From NCBI GenBank assembly GCA_019118565.1, contig DWYR01000008.1, forward strand, positions 149,333 to 213,332: DNA of 64,000 nucleotides, in the 5' to 3' direction. This document shows positions 44,045-52,361 of the stretch, one piece after another. The notes beneath the pieces were generated by a model, which was given only the letters and a program-made list of their open reading frames with translations, ran no database searches and had not been told where the DNA came from. Both the position numbers and the translations under genes were made by a program. The DNA comes from Candidatus Alistipes avicola (GTDB lineage: Bacteria > Bacteroidota > Bacteroidia > Bacteroidales > Rikenellaceae). The first letter of the stretch is position 1, and the number at the start of each line of letters is the position of its first letter.

Positions 44045-45307
44045 ATGTTAACCTCCTTTCTTATAATCGTCTTGATGCTATTGCTCTCCGCCTTTTTTTC
44101 GGGGATGGAGATTGCATTTACGACCAAAAATCGGCTGAGGTTGGAGATCGACCGGAAACAGAGTCGAATGTTCGATTATATCGCCGATATTTTCGCTCGC
44201 CATCCGGGCCAGTATATCACCACGATTCTGGTGGGAAATAACATCGCACTGGTAATCTACTCGCTTTTCATGTCGATGTTGTTGAGGGCGTTGGCTGCAT
44301 GGGTTGGTTGGACGGAGGTTGCCCTGGAGGGGTCCGTCGCCCTGGAGACGATTGTTTCCACGATCATTATCATCTTCGTTGCGGAATTTTTGCCTAAATC
44401 GGTTTTTCGTAGTAGCCCGAATTTTTATTATCGCTTCTTTGCTCCTGTTATCTATTTTTTTTATCTGCTGTTATTTCCGATCGCACAACTTACGACCTGG
44501 ATCGCTCAGGGCCTTTTGTGGATATTCGGAGGGAATCCGAAAGTGGCGGTGATGGAGCCTTCGTTCGATCGCAATGATTTGGCGAGTTTGTTGGAAACCA
44601 GCAAACCGGAGCCGCAGCAGGAGGCCGAACAGGAGATCAAGATTTTCCAGAATGCTTTGGATTTTGCCGATTTGCGAGTGAGGGACTGTATGGTGCCGCG
44701 AGTCGATATGGAAGCGGTGGATCTCGATGATACCACGATTGAGGCGCTGACGGCGCGTTTTGTGGAGACGAAGTATTCCCGAATTTTTGTTTGGGAAGGG
44801 AGTGTCGATAATATTGTAGGATATGTGAATTCGAAATCTCTTTTCCAATGTCCGAAGTCTATTCAGGAGGTCCTGATGGAGGTGCAGTATGTCCCGGAGA
44901 CAATGCCTCTGCAAACCGTCATGCAGGCGTTGATCCGTCATAAGAGCAACATAGCGGTGGTGATCGACGAGTTCGGCGGGACGGCGGGTATTATCTCGTT
45001 GGAGGATATTCTGGAGCAGATTTTCGGAGAGATCGAGGATGAACACGATGTCCCCGATTTGACGGAAAAACAGCTCGATGATTCGGAGTATATTTTTTCG
45101 TGTCGTTTGGAGGTGGAATACCTGAATGAGAAATACGATCTGGGAATTCCCGAAAGCGAGGAGTATGAAACGCTGGCCGGATTCATCATCTTCCATTATC
45201 AAGGGTTGCCTGCGGTGGGGGATGTGATACGGACGGAGCAGCTGGAGATTAAAATACTGCGTCGGACACGCTCCCGTCTGGAGTTGGCAAGGGTGAAACG
45301 GGTGTGA
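44045..45307 (+). CDS. CNNM/CBS/CorC family membrane protein (HlyC/CorC, GldE-like)
   Basis: 420 residues. The CNNM domain (1-170) has four membrane segments and the signature SAFFSGMEIAFTTKNRLRLE. A CBS pair follows (about 205-335; ISLEDILEQIFGEIEDEHD at its end), then the CorC_HlyC domain (about 345-420; RLEVEYLNEKYDLG). Members are tied to magnesium or cobalt efflux. In gliding Bacteroidota a close relative, GldE, supports the type IX secretion-gliding machinery. The choice between the two cannot be made here, though the genome's porX makes a GldE role worth checking. Confidence 0.88.
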   Translation: MLTSFLIIVLMLLLSAFFSGMEIAFTTKNRLRLEIDRKQSRMFDYIADIFARHPGQYITTILVGNNIALVIYSLFMSMLLRALAAWVGWTEVALEGSVALETIVSTIIIIFVAEFLPKSVFRSSPNFYYRFFAPVIYFFYLLLFPIAQLTTWIAQGLLWIFGGNPKVAVMEPSFDRNDLASLLETSKPEPQQEAEQEIKIFQNALDFADLRVRDCMVPRVDMEAVDLDDTTIEALTARFVETKYSRIFVWEGSVDNIVGYVNSKSLFQCPKSIQEVLMEVQYVPETMPLQTVMQALIRHKSNIAVVIDEFGGTAGIISLEDILEQIFGEIEDEHDVPDLTEKQLDDSEYIFSCRLEVEYLNEKYDLGIPESEEYETLAGFIIFHYQGLPAVGDVIRTEQLEIKILRRTRSRLELARVKRV

Positions 45308-45347
45308 TTTTTTCAGATGTTTGCCATCGGTTTCAGAATTAATTTAC

Positions 45348-45355
45348 TATCTTTG
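45348..45355 (+). promoter_or_regulatory. Putative -7 box for the SurA/PpiD-like gene
   Basis: TATCTTTG lies 36 bases before the ATG at 45392. A TTTG at 45320-45323 is 24 bases upstream, slightly further than the usual 19-21. Confidence 0.5.
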
Positions 45356-45391
45356 GACACTCATTCGAAACAATAACATAATAAAGTATAT

Positions 45392-47437
45392 ATGGCAAGT
45401 TTAAACACGTTACGCACCAAATTCGGTATTGTTTTGTCGATCATTATCGGATTGGCGCTTTTGGCATTTATCCTCTCCTTGAAAACGGAGATGGGTTTTG
45501 CAGGGAACGATCCCAAGGTCGGTGAAATAAACGGTAAGAAGGTCAAATACTCGGAGTATTACGAGGTTTATGAGCAGATAAAGGCTCAGACCAATGCGAC
45601 GGAAGAGACCGAGCAGCAGCAGGACGAGTTGTCCGATATGGCATGGCAGGAATTGATTGCCAGCCGAGTTTATATTCCCGGATTCGAAAAGATGGGGCTT
45701 CAAGTGACGGATAGTGAGCGCAAGGGACTCATCAATGGTGAGTTTTACTCGCCGATCATGGCTGCAGCTTTCACCAATCCTCGTACGGGGTTGTATGATA
45801 CCGAATTTATCAGTCAGTTTGTAGCTCAGGCGGCGATCGATCCTCAGATAGGATATGCATGGAGTTCGCTTGTTGACCGTGCGATGCAGGAGCGCCAGGC
45901 TTCCAAATATGCGGCATTGGTCGAAGCGGGGGCCTATGTGAATCAGCTGGATGTCGCACAGGGATTGGCTTCAGCCGACAAGACTTTCAAGGGAGCCTGG
46001 GTAGGAAAACGTTACAAGGATATTCCGGACTCGCTTTTTACGGTGACGGATGCTGAAATAAAAGCATATTATGACGCACATCTCGCTCGTTACGAGCAGA
46101 AACCCTCTCGGACGATCTCTTACGTTGTATTCGAGGTAGCCGCAAGCGATGCCGATAAGGCTGCCTTGGAGCAGACGGTGCGTGAGGTCGGTGCTGAGTT
46201 TGAAAAGGCAGAGGATGTTCGCGCCTTCATTCGCGATAACCGTTTTGGTAAGATTGCACCCAATTATGTTTCTGCCAGTCAGATCCCTGACGATATGGTA
46301 GAGTCGTTGTCTGTAGGTAAGATGTATGGTCCTGTTTTGAAGAATGATAACTGGACGATCGCCCGTGTAGTTGAATCCAAAACGTTACCCGACTCGATCG
46401 GTTTGCGTCACATAGTTCTTCCCTATACGCAGGAGCAGTTGGCCGACAGTCTGATGACGGCTCTTCGCAACGGAGCCGACTTCGATCAAATGGCTCGCGA
46501 CTACTCCGTCTATGTGGAGACGGCCTCCAAGGGAGGAGATTCCGGAATCATGCCTTTCTCGGCTTTCCCGGATGAGATATCCAGTGTGTTGGAGACGGCC
46601 AAGAAAGGGGAGCTTCTCAAGATCGTTGCCGGAAATACCGTGCAGCTGATAGAGCCTTATTACGTGGGTAAACCTACTAAGTTGATGCGTTTGGCGACGA
46701 TCACCTATCCGGTAGAGGCTTCCTCGGCTACGCGTCGTGAGATCCACTCCAGTGCCAGCAAATTTGCAGTCAATGCCAACGGGTCCGTCGATGCTTTCAA
46801 TGCGGCAGCCAACGAGAGCCGTGTTATCCCGCGTGAGGCGAAACTGGTTGAGGGGGATCGTGTAATTTCCGGGTTGGACAACTCCCGCGAGTTGGTCCGC
46901 TGGGCATACGATGCCAAGATAGGTGCCGTTTCAGAGATTTTCAATCTGGGGAACAATTACGTGGTAGCGGTGGTAACCGATATCGATAACGATCCGTATA
47001 CGGCAATCAATAAAGTCAAGGATGCCATTCGTACGGCAATTCTCAACGAGAAGAAATACGAGTATATTGCGGCTAAAATGGAAGGTAAAACGCTCAAGGA
47101 TCTGGAGAATTTAGCCGTTGAATTGGATACGGAGATTGTCCCGTTCGAAAACGTACGTTATGTTTCGTTCTTTGTTCGAGATTTGGGGATAGAGCCTCGT
47201 ATGATTGGAGCGATTGCCTCGACGGATGAAACCTCCGTCCTTTCCGATCCGATTAAGGGCGAAACCGGAACATTTGTTTTCGTTGTGAATGAAATTACCG
47301 AAAGCGAGACTCCGAGAACGGCCGAGGAGGAGAAAGTCCGTCAGCAGACTGGTTCTCAAACGTTGATTCAGAGTAAATTATCGGAGTATTTGGAGCAGAT
47401 GGCCGAAGTTGAGGATCTGCGTGCAAAATACTTTTAG
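45392..47437 (+). CDS. SurA/PpiD-like periplasmic peptidyl-prolyl isomerase and chaperone
   Basis: 681 residues. One N-terminal membrane anchor (MASLNTLRTKFGIVLSIIIG and LALLAFILSL) is typical of PpiD. The SurA-type N-terminal chaperone domain has VGEINGKKVKYSEYYEVYEQ. A parvulin (rotamase) domain lies at about 337-430: LRHIVLPYTQEQLADSLMTA, then GGDSGIMPFSAFPDEI. A second, non-canonical PPIase-like region follows. The role is folding of outer-membrane proteins crossing the periplasm. The C-terminal IQSKLSEYLEQMAEVEDLRA helix is predicted to pack on the chaperone domain. Confidence 0.9.
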   Translation: MASLNTLRTKFGIVLSIIIGLALLAFILSLKTEMGFAGNDPKVGEINGKKVKYSEYYEVYEQIKAQTNATEETEQQQDELSDMAWQELIASRVYIPGFEKMGLQVTDSERKGLINGEFYSPIMAAAFTNPRTGLYDTEFISQFVAQAAIDPQIGYAWSSLVDRAMQERQASKYAALVEAGAYVNQLDVAQGLASADKTFKGAWVGKRYKDIPDSLFTVTDAEIKAYYDAHLARYEQKPSRTISYVVFEVAASDADKAALEQTVREVGAEFEKAEDVRAFIRDNRFGKIAPNYVSASQIPDDMVESLSVGKMYGPVLKNDNWTIARVVESKTLPDSIGLRHIVLPYTQEQLADSLMTALRNGADFDQMARDYSVYVETASKGGDSGIMPFSAFPDEISSVLETAKKGELLKIVAGNTVQLIEPYYVGKPTKLMRLATITYPVEASSATRREIHSSASKFAVNANGSVDAFNAAANESRVIPREAKLVEGDRVISGLDNSRELVRWAYDAKIGAVSEIFNLGNNYVVAVVTDIDNDPYTAINKVKDAIRTAILNEKKYEYIAAKMEGKTLKDLENLAVELDTEIVPFENVRYVSFFVRDLGIEPRMIGAIASTDETSVLSDPIKGETGTFVFVVNEITESETPRTAEEEKVRQQTGSQTLIQSKLSEYLEQMAEVEDLRAKYF

Positions 47438-47472
47438 GAGACAGGACGTCAGAGTCCGCTTTATGAATTTTG

Positions 47473-47505
47473 AAAGATACACGGATCTCCCGTGTATCTT
47501 TTTTT
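47473..47505 (+). terminator. Terminator after the SurA/PpiD-like gene
   Basis: AAAGATACACGG (47473-47484) pairs with CCGTGTATCTTT (47490-47501), followed by more T. Confidence 0.88.
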
Positions 47506-47742
47506 ATGCAGAGTAGAATGTTTTGTGATACGAGGGACCCTGTTCCGACGTAATGATCGGGTCCTTAAGACAGAATATTTGTTCTTTCGAATGCTCTCTT
47601 GGGCGATTCTCTTTTTGTGGGGAAGAAGAATAGACAATTGTGGTTGGTCGGAGATTTTTGTTGCAGCTTGACTGCGCTTCTTCTTTTGGCTCTAAGGATG
47701 GAGGAAGATGATTATATTTATTTTAAGGTGATTGCAGTAACA

Positions 47743-47779
47743 AAAGGCCCCGGCAATCAAGGAAGATGCCGGGGCCTTT
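47743..47779 (-). terminator. Terminator after mutB
   Basis: On the minus strand AAAGGCCCCGGCA pairs with TGCCGGGGCCTTT across 11 bases, a GC-rich 13-bp stem ending in TTTTG. Confidence 0.88.
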
Positions 47780-47801
47780 CTGTAATGGATTTGAAGCAGG
47801 G

Positions 47802-49946
47802 TTACTCCTGCTCGTCGAGCAGAATCTCGAGGATCTTGATAGCTGCGGTTGCGATCGGCGTACCAGGACCGAAGATTGCAGCTGCACCGTCGCGATACAG
47901 CTCATCGTAATCCTGAGCCGGGATAACACCACCTACGATCACTACGATATCCTCGCGTCCCAATTTCTTGAGTTCTGCGATGATCTGAGGAACGAGGGTA
48001 AGGTGACCTGCAGCCAGTGAAGATACGCCCACTACGTGAACGTCGTTCTCTACGGCCTGTTTTGCAGCCTCCTCCGGAGTCTGGAACAGCGGACCCATAT
48101 CCACGTCGAAGCCGATATCGGCATAACCGGTAGCTACAACTTTTGCACCGCGGTCGTGGCCGTCCTGGCCGAGTTTCGCAATCATGATACGCGGTTGGCG
48201 ACCCTCCTTCTTAGCGAATTTGGCAGCCAGTTCTTTTGCATGTGCGAATGCTGCGTCTGCTTTCACTTCTGAACTATAAACACCAGAGATGGAACGAATA
48301 ACTGCTTTGTAACGACCTACGACAACCTCGCAAGCGTCGGAAATTTCACCCAGCGAAGCACGAACCTTGGCAGCCTCGACAGCGAGTTCGAGCAAGTTGC
48401 CTTTGCCGGTCTTCACGCACTCGGTGATAGCCTCGAGAGCCTTCTTGACAGCGGCCTCGTCGCGGTTTGCACGGAGCTCTTTCAGACGTTTGATCTGGCT
48501 TTCGCGAACGGCCGTGTTGTCTACAGCCAGGATATCGATCGGATCCTCGTGATCCAGACGGTACTCGTTGACACCGACGATCTTCTCGACGCCCGAGTCG
48601 ATACGAGCCTGTTTGCGGGCTGCAGCCTCCTCGATGCGCATCTTCGGAATACCGGTCTCGATAGCTTTGGCCATACCGCCCAGTTTCTCGACCTCCTGAA
48701 TACGCTCCCAAGCCTTGTGAGCGATCTCGTTGGTAAGGGTCTCCACGTAGTAGGAACCTGCCCACGGGTCGATCTCGCGGCAAACGTTGGTCTCCTCCTG
48801 GATGTAGATCTGGGTGTTACGGGCAATACGAGCCGAGAAGTCGGTCGGCAGGGCGATTGCCTCGTCGAGTGCGTTGGTGTGCAGCGACTGCGTGTGACCC
48901 AGGGCCGCACCCATTGCCTCGATAGCCGTACGAGCAACGTTGTTGAACGGATCCTGCTCGGTGAGCGAGTATCCGGAGGTCTGCGAGTGGGTACGCAGTG
49001 CCAACGATTTCGGGTTCTGCGGGTTGAACTGTTTTACGATCTTTGCCCACAGCATACGGGCTGCACGCATCTTGGCGATCTCCATAAAGTGATTCATACC
49101 GATTGCCCAGAAGAATGACAGACGGGGTGCGAAGGCATCTACCGACATACCGGCTGCTACACCGGCACGCAGATACTCCAGACCGTCGGCCAGCGTGTAG
49201 GCCAACTCGATATCGGCGGTAGCACCGGCCTCCTGCATGTGGTAACCGGAGATAGAGATCGAGTTGAACTTCGGCATGTTCTTCGACGTATATTCGAAGA
49301 TATCGGCGATGATCTTCATCGAGAACTTAGGAGGATAGATATAGGTGTTACGCACCATGAACTCCTTAAGGATATCGTTCTGGATCGTACCCGAGAGCTG
49401 GTCGAGGGTGCAACCCTGCTCCAGACCGGTTACGATATAGAAGGCCAGGATCGGCAGTACGGCGCCGTTCATGGTCATCGAGACGGACATACGGTCCAAC
49501 GGAATACCGTTGAAGAGGACCTTCATATCCTCTACCGAGCAGATCGACACACCGGCTTTACCAACGTCACCGACAACACGCGGGTGGTCAGCATCGTAAC
49601 CACGGTGTGTAGCCAAGTCGAATGCCACGGAAAGACCCTTCTGACCGGCAGCCAGGTTACGGCGGTAGAATGCGTTGGACTCTTCAGCCGTCGAGAAGCC
49701 GGCGTACTGACGAATCGTCCAGGGACGCATTACGTACATGGTAGAGTAGGGACCGCGAAGGAACGGAGCGATACCTGCTGCATAGTTCAGGTGTTCCATG
49801 CCCTCCAGATCCTGCGCCGAGTAGGAGCCTTTAACGGGTATCCCCTCAGCCGTCAGCCACGGCTCAACTTTTCCGCAGCCTTTCGAGGCACAACAGCTCT
49901 GCTGATTGCCTGCGTCGTATGTTAAATCTGAAAATTTTGCTCTCAT
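47802..49946 (-). CDS. mutB: Methylmalonyl-CoA mutase, large (B12-binding) subunit
   Basis: Interconverts succinyl-CoA and methylmalonyl-CoA with adenosylcobalamin. In Bacteroidales it lies on the route from succinate to propionate and regenerates CO2. 714 residues. The TIM-barrel domain has [20 protein letters not shown] and the active-site [19 protein letters not shown]. The C-terminal Rossmann domain has the B12 motif DGHDRGA, with His597 as the cobalt ligand. It starts 12 bases after mutA. The epimerase and MeaB-type chaperone genes are not in the window. Confidence 0.97.
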   Translation of the reverse strand: MRAKFSDLTYDAGNQQSCCASKGCGKVEPWLTAEGIPVKGSYSAQDLEGMEHLNYAAGIAPFLRGPYSTMYVMRPWTIRQYAGFSTAEESNAFYRRNLAAGQKGLSVAFDLATHRGYDADHPRVVGDVGKAGVSICSVEDMKVLFNGIPLDRMSVSMTMNGAVLPILAFYIVTGLEQGCTLDQLSGTIQNDILKEFMVRNTYIYPPKFSMKIIADIFEYTSKNMPKFNSISISGYHMQEAGATADIELAYTLADGLEYLRAGVAAGMSVDAFAPRLSFFWAIGMNHFMEIAKMRAARMLWAKIVKQFNPQNPKSLALRTHSQTSGYSLTEQDPFNNVARTAIEAMGAALGHTQSLHTNALDEAIALPTDFSARIARNTQIYIQEETNVCREIDPWAGSYYVETLTNEIAHKAWERIQEVEKLGGMAKAIETGIPKMRIEEAAARKQARIDSGVEKIVGVNEYRLDHEDPIDILAVDNTAVRESQIKRLKELRANRDEAAVKKALEAITECVKTGKGNLLELAVEAAKVRASLGEISDACEVVVGRYKAVIRSISGVYSSEVKADAAFAHAKELAAKFAKKEGRQPRIMIAKLGQDGHDRGAKVVATGYADIGFDVDMGPLFQTPEEAAKQAVENDVHVVGVSSLAAGHLTLVPQIIAELKKLGREDIVVIVGGVIPAQDYDELYRDGAAAIFGPGTPIATAAIKILEILLDEQE

Positions 49947-49958
49947 GATTTTCGCTTT

Positions 49959-51809
49959 TTAGATACCCATTTCTTTCAGGTAGAATTTCAACGTTTCGAG
50001 GACGTTGCTCTTTACGTTGATAAAGTTCTTGATGCCTTGAGCCTCCAGTTCGGGCGTGCAAGCCGGAGCACCGGCAACTACGAGGATTGCCTTGCCACCG
50101 AGCAGTTCCTTCACCTTGGGTGCTACCTCTGCATAGTCGTCGTCCGAAGCGCAAACGACAACGATCTCGGCTTTCGATTCCAGAGCGGCTTTTACACCCT
50201 CCTCAACCGACTTGAAGAACGTGTTGTCGATTACCTTGATACCGGCACAAGCGAAGAAGTTGCAGGAGAACTGCGAACGGGCACGAGCCATAGCCAGGCT
50301 GCCGCAGGTAAGCATGAAGGCTTTAGGCTCCTTGCCGCTGCGATCTACGTGCAGACGCATCTCTTCGAATGCCATGGCACCGCGGTACGGGGTAAGGGTG
50401 TTGCCTTCGCTTTCGGTACGGGTAACGGCCTTTTCGGTCAAATCCTTGCTTGCAACTTCGGTGAAGTTGGGGTATTGGTTCGCTCCGAGCAGGATCAGAC
50501 GACGTGTTGCGATGCTCTTGTCCTTTGCTGCTGCAGATGCCTTGACGCGCTCTACGATGAAACCGCTCTCGTATGCAGCGGTGTAGCCGCCCTTCTCCTC
50601 GATCTCGCGGAAGAGTTTCCAAGCCTCCGTAGCGATCGACTGCGTCAGGTTCTCAATATAGTAGGAACCGCCGGCCGGGTCAACTACCTGGTCGAAGTGA
50701 GCCTCGTGTTTGAGCAGCAGCTCAACGTTGCGGGCGATACGCATCGAAAAGTCGTTCGGATCTTCGAATGCGGCGTTGAACGGAGTAACCTCCAGCGAGT
50801 GGATACCGGCGATGGTTGCCGACATGGCCTCGGTCGTGCCGCGAAGCATATTTACATAGGGGTCGTAAGCGGTCTGGTTCCAGGACGACGTTACGGCGTG
50901 GGTGAACATCTTGCAAGCGCAGTTCTTCTCCGGGTTGTAGGCTTTTACGATGTTGGCCCACAACATACGGCCGGCACGCAGTTTTGCCATCTCCATGAAG
51001 TAGTTGGAGGTGATGGCCAGCGAGAAGCGGATCGTCTTGGCGGCCTCGTCGACAGAGAAGCCCATATCCATCAGGCGAACCAGGTAGTCGTGTCCGGCAG
51101 CCAGCGCGAAGGCAAGCTCCTCGACGATAGTCGAACCCGAGTTGCTGAAGATGTGGCCCGAAACCGTAACCATGCGGACGTGCTTGTACGGTTTTGCCTT
51201 GCGGATCAGCTCGGCGAGCTTCTCGAAGCAGGTCTGTCCGTTGGGCGAGCAGAATGCGCCTTTCTTGGTCAGGTTCTTTACCAGCGGGTCGATGCAGAAG
51301 TTCAAGTGAATCTCATCGGCAGGCAGCTTCTCTTTCTCGATTTTGGCCAGAACGAGCTCGGCTACGTGAGCCATTTTTTCGCCGCTGAAAGTCAGCTCGA
51401 TATCTTTGATCGAGATTTCGTTGAGCAACGTGTCGAGCTCTTCGGCGGTGAAGGTCTCAGAGGTGATCTTGAATTCGAGTGAGTTTACACCCGCCATCAG
51501 GATCTTCAGGGCAACAGCGTTAGCCTCTTTTACATCCTTAACGATGACGGTTTGGTGAATGAGCCAGCGGTTGTGCGCGCGGGTTCCTCTTACATAGGGG
51601 AATACACCGGCCTCGGAGCCCAGGAACTTGAGTCCATCGAGGTTTTCGGCACGGTAATAGGGCCGTACGTTGAAACCTTCGGCTGTTTTCCAGACCAGTT
51701 TGCGGTCGTAGTCCGCACCTTTCAGATCGGTTGTGATCACCGCTTCCCACTGCTCGGTCGAGACCGGAGGAAATTCGGTAAACAACTTTTCACGGTTGGT
51801 ATTTGCCAT
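49959..51809 (-). CDS. mutA: Methylmalonyl-CoA mutase, small subunit
   Basis: 616-residue partner of MutB. It keeps the TIM-barrel framework (VSGHIFSNSGSTIVEELAFA, THAVTSSWNQTAYDPYVNML). The C-terminal domain (IVVVCASDDDYAEVAPKVKE) lacks the DxHxxG motif, so it binds no cobalamin, as expected of the small subunit. It is the first gene of the mutA-mutB operon, divergent from glutamine synthetase across a 550-base interval. Confidence 0.96.
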   Translation of the reverse strand: MANTNREKLFTEFPPVSTEQWEAVITTDLKGADYDRKLVWKTAEGFNVRPYYRAENLDGLKFLGSEAGVFPYVRGTRAHNRWLIHQTVIVKDVKEANAVALKILMAGVNSLEFKITSETFTAEELDTLLNEISIKDIELTFSGEKMAHVAELVLAKIEKEKLPADEIHLNFCIDPLVKNLTKKGAFCSPNGQTCFEKLAELIRKAKPYKHVRMVTVSGHIFSNSGSTIVEELAFALAAGHDYLVRLMDMGFSVDEAAKTIRFSLAITSNYFMEMAKLRAGRMLWANIVKAYNPEKNCACKMFTHAVTSSWNQTAYDPYVNMLRGTTEAMSATIAGIHSLEVTPFNAAFEDPNDFSMRIARNVELLLKHEAHFDQVVDPAGGSYYIENLTQSIATEAWKLFREIEEKGGYTAAYESGFIVERVKASAAAKDKSIATRRLILLGANQYPNFTEVASKDLTEKAVTRTESEGNTLTPYRGAMAFEEMRLHVDRSGKEPKAFMLTCGSLAMARARSQFSCNFFACAGIKVIDNTFFKSVEEGVKAALESKAEIVVVCASDDDYAEVAPKVKELLGGKAILVVAGAPACTPELEAQGIKNFINVKSNVLETLKFYLKEMGI

Positions 51810-51862
51810 AATAAAATTAGAGATTAGTATTTAAATGTGTTCGTTTACTTTCAAACTGCGCG

Positions 51863-51870
51863 TAAAGATA
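51863..51870 (-). promoter_or_regulatory. Putative -7 box for mutA-mutB
   Basis: TATCTTTA on the minus strand, one base from TAnnTTTG, 54 bases upstream of the ATG at 51809. No convincing -33 element. Confidence 0.4.
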
Positions 51871-52153
51871 GTAAATATATTGGTAGGTTGTAAGTAAAAA
51901 GTGCAGAAAATGCCTTTAACGGCCTTTGGGATCGGCCTCGTCAGGATGATTGGGAGAGGTTGTCTTATAAGGCAATCCAATTTTTATGGGAAAATCGATT
52001 TTTGTGAAAAACAGCCCTTGTTTTTCGTTTGTTGGCCTTAAAAAATGATATATTCTCGGAAAATGTAGTGTAAAAAAATGGGCCTTGATGAAAAAATATC
52101 TCTTTTTTTTGAGAAAAAGCATTTTTTGCTGTAAAACTGTCAGGTGAAATTTT

Positions 52154-52161
52154 TACCTTTG
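52154..52161 (+). promoter_or_regulatory. Putative -7 box for glutamine synthetase III
   Basis: TACCTTTG fits TAnnTTTG. It would give a leader of about 190 bases before the ATG at 52362. No other box lies nearer the gene. Confidence 0.4.
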
Positions 52162-52361
52162 TGCATATTGATTTTCTTTGCGGAGGGGATCCCGTTTTTT
52201 CTGCTTTTGAGTTTGACATGCCATTTCATTCCGGTCGATGGATAGCGAGCCGGAGGGTATAAGCGTAAAGATAGGGTAGCCATTGGGACAAAATGTAGGA
52301 TGGCTGAATGAACACTCCGCTTTTTGTAGAAGTCTGTTTTCTAAACTAGCGGATAAAAAAT

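Larger units (their letters stand above)
47438..47801. other. Gene-free interval between two convergent operons
   Basis: 364 bases holding the terminators at 47473-47505 (+) and 47743-47779 (-). The DNA between them (47506-47742) shows no gene, promoter or repeat that I can name. Confidence 0.6.
51810..52361. other. Long divergent intergenic region between mutA and glutamine synthetase
   Basis: 552 bases without a supportable gene; the short frames on the minus strand are Phe/Lys-rich artefacts of A/T-rich DNA. It holds a mutA -7 box (51863-51870), a glnN -7 box (52154-52161), and a near-palindrome TTGTCTTATAAGGCAA (51960-51975) whose core CTTATAAG is perfect. The last is a possible operator. 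Confidence 0.55.
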
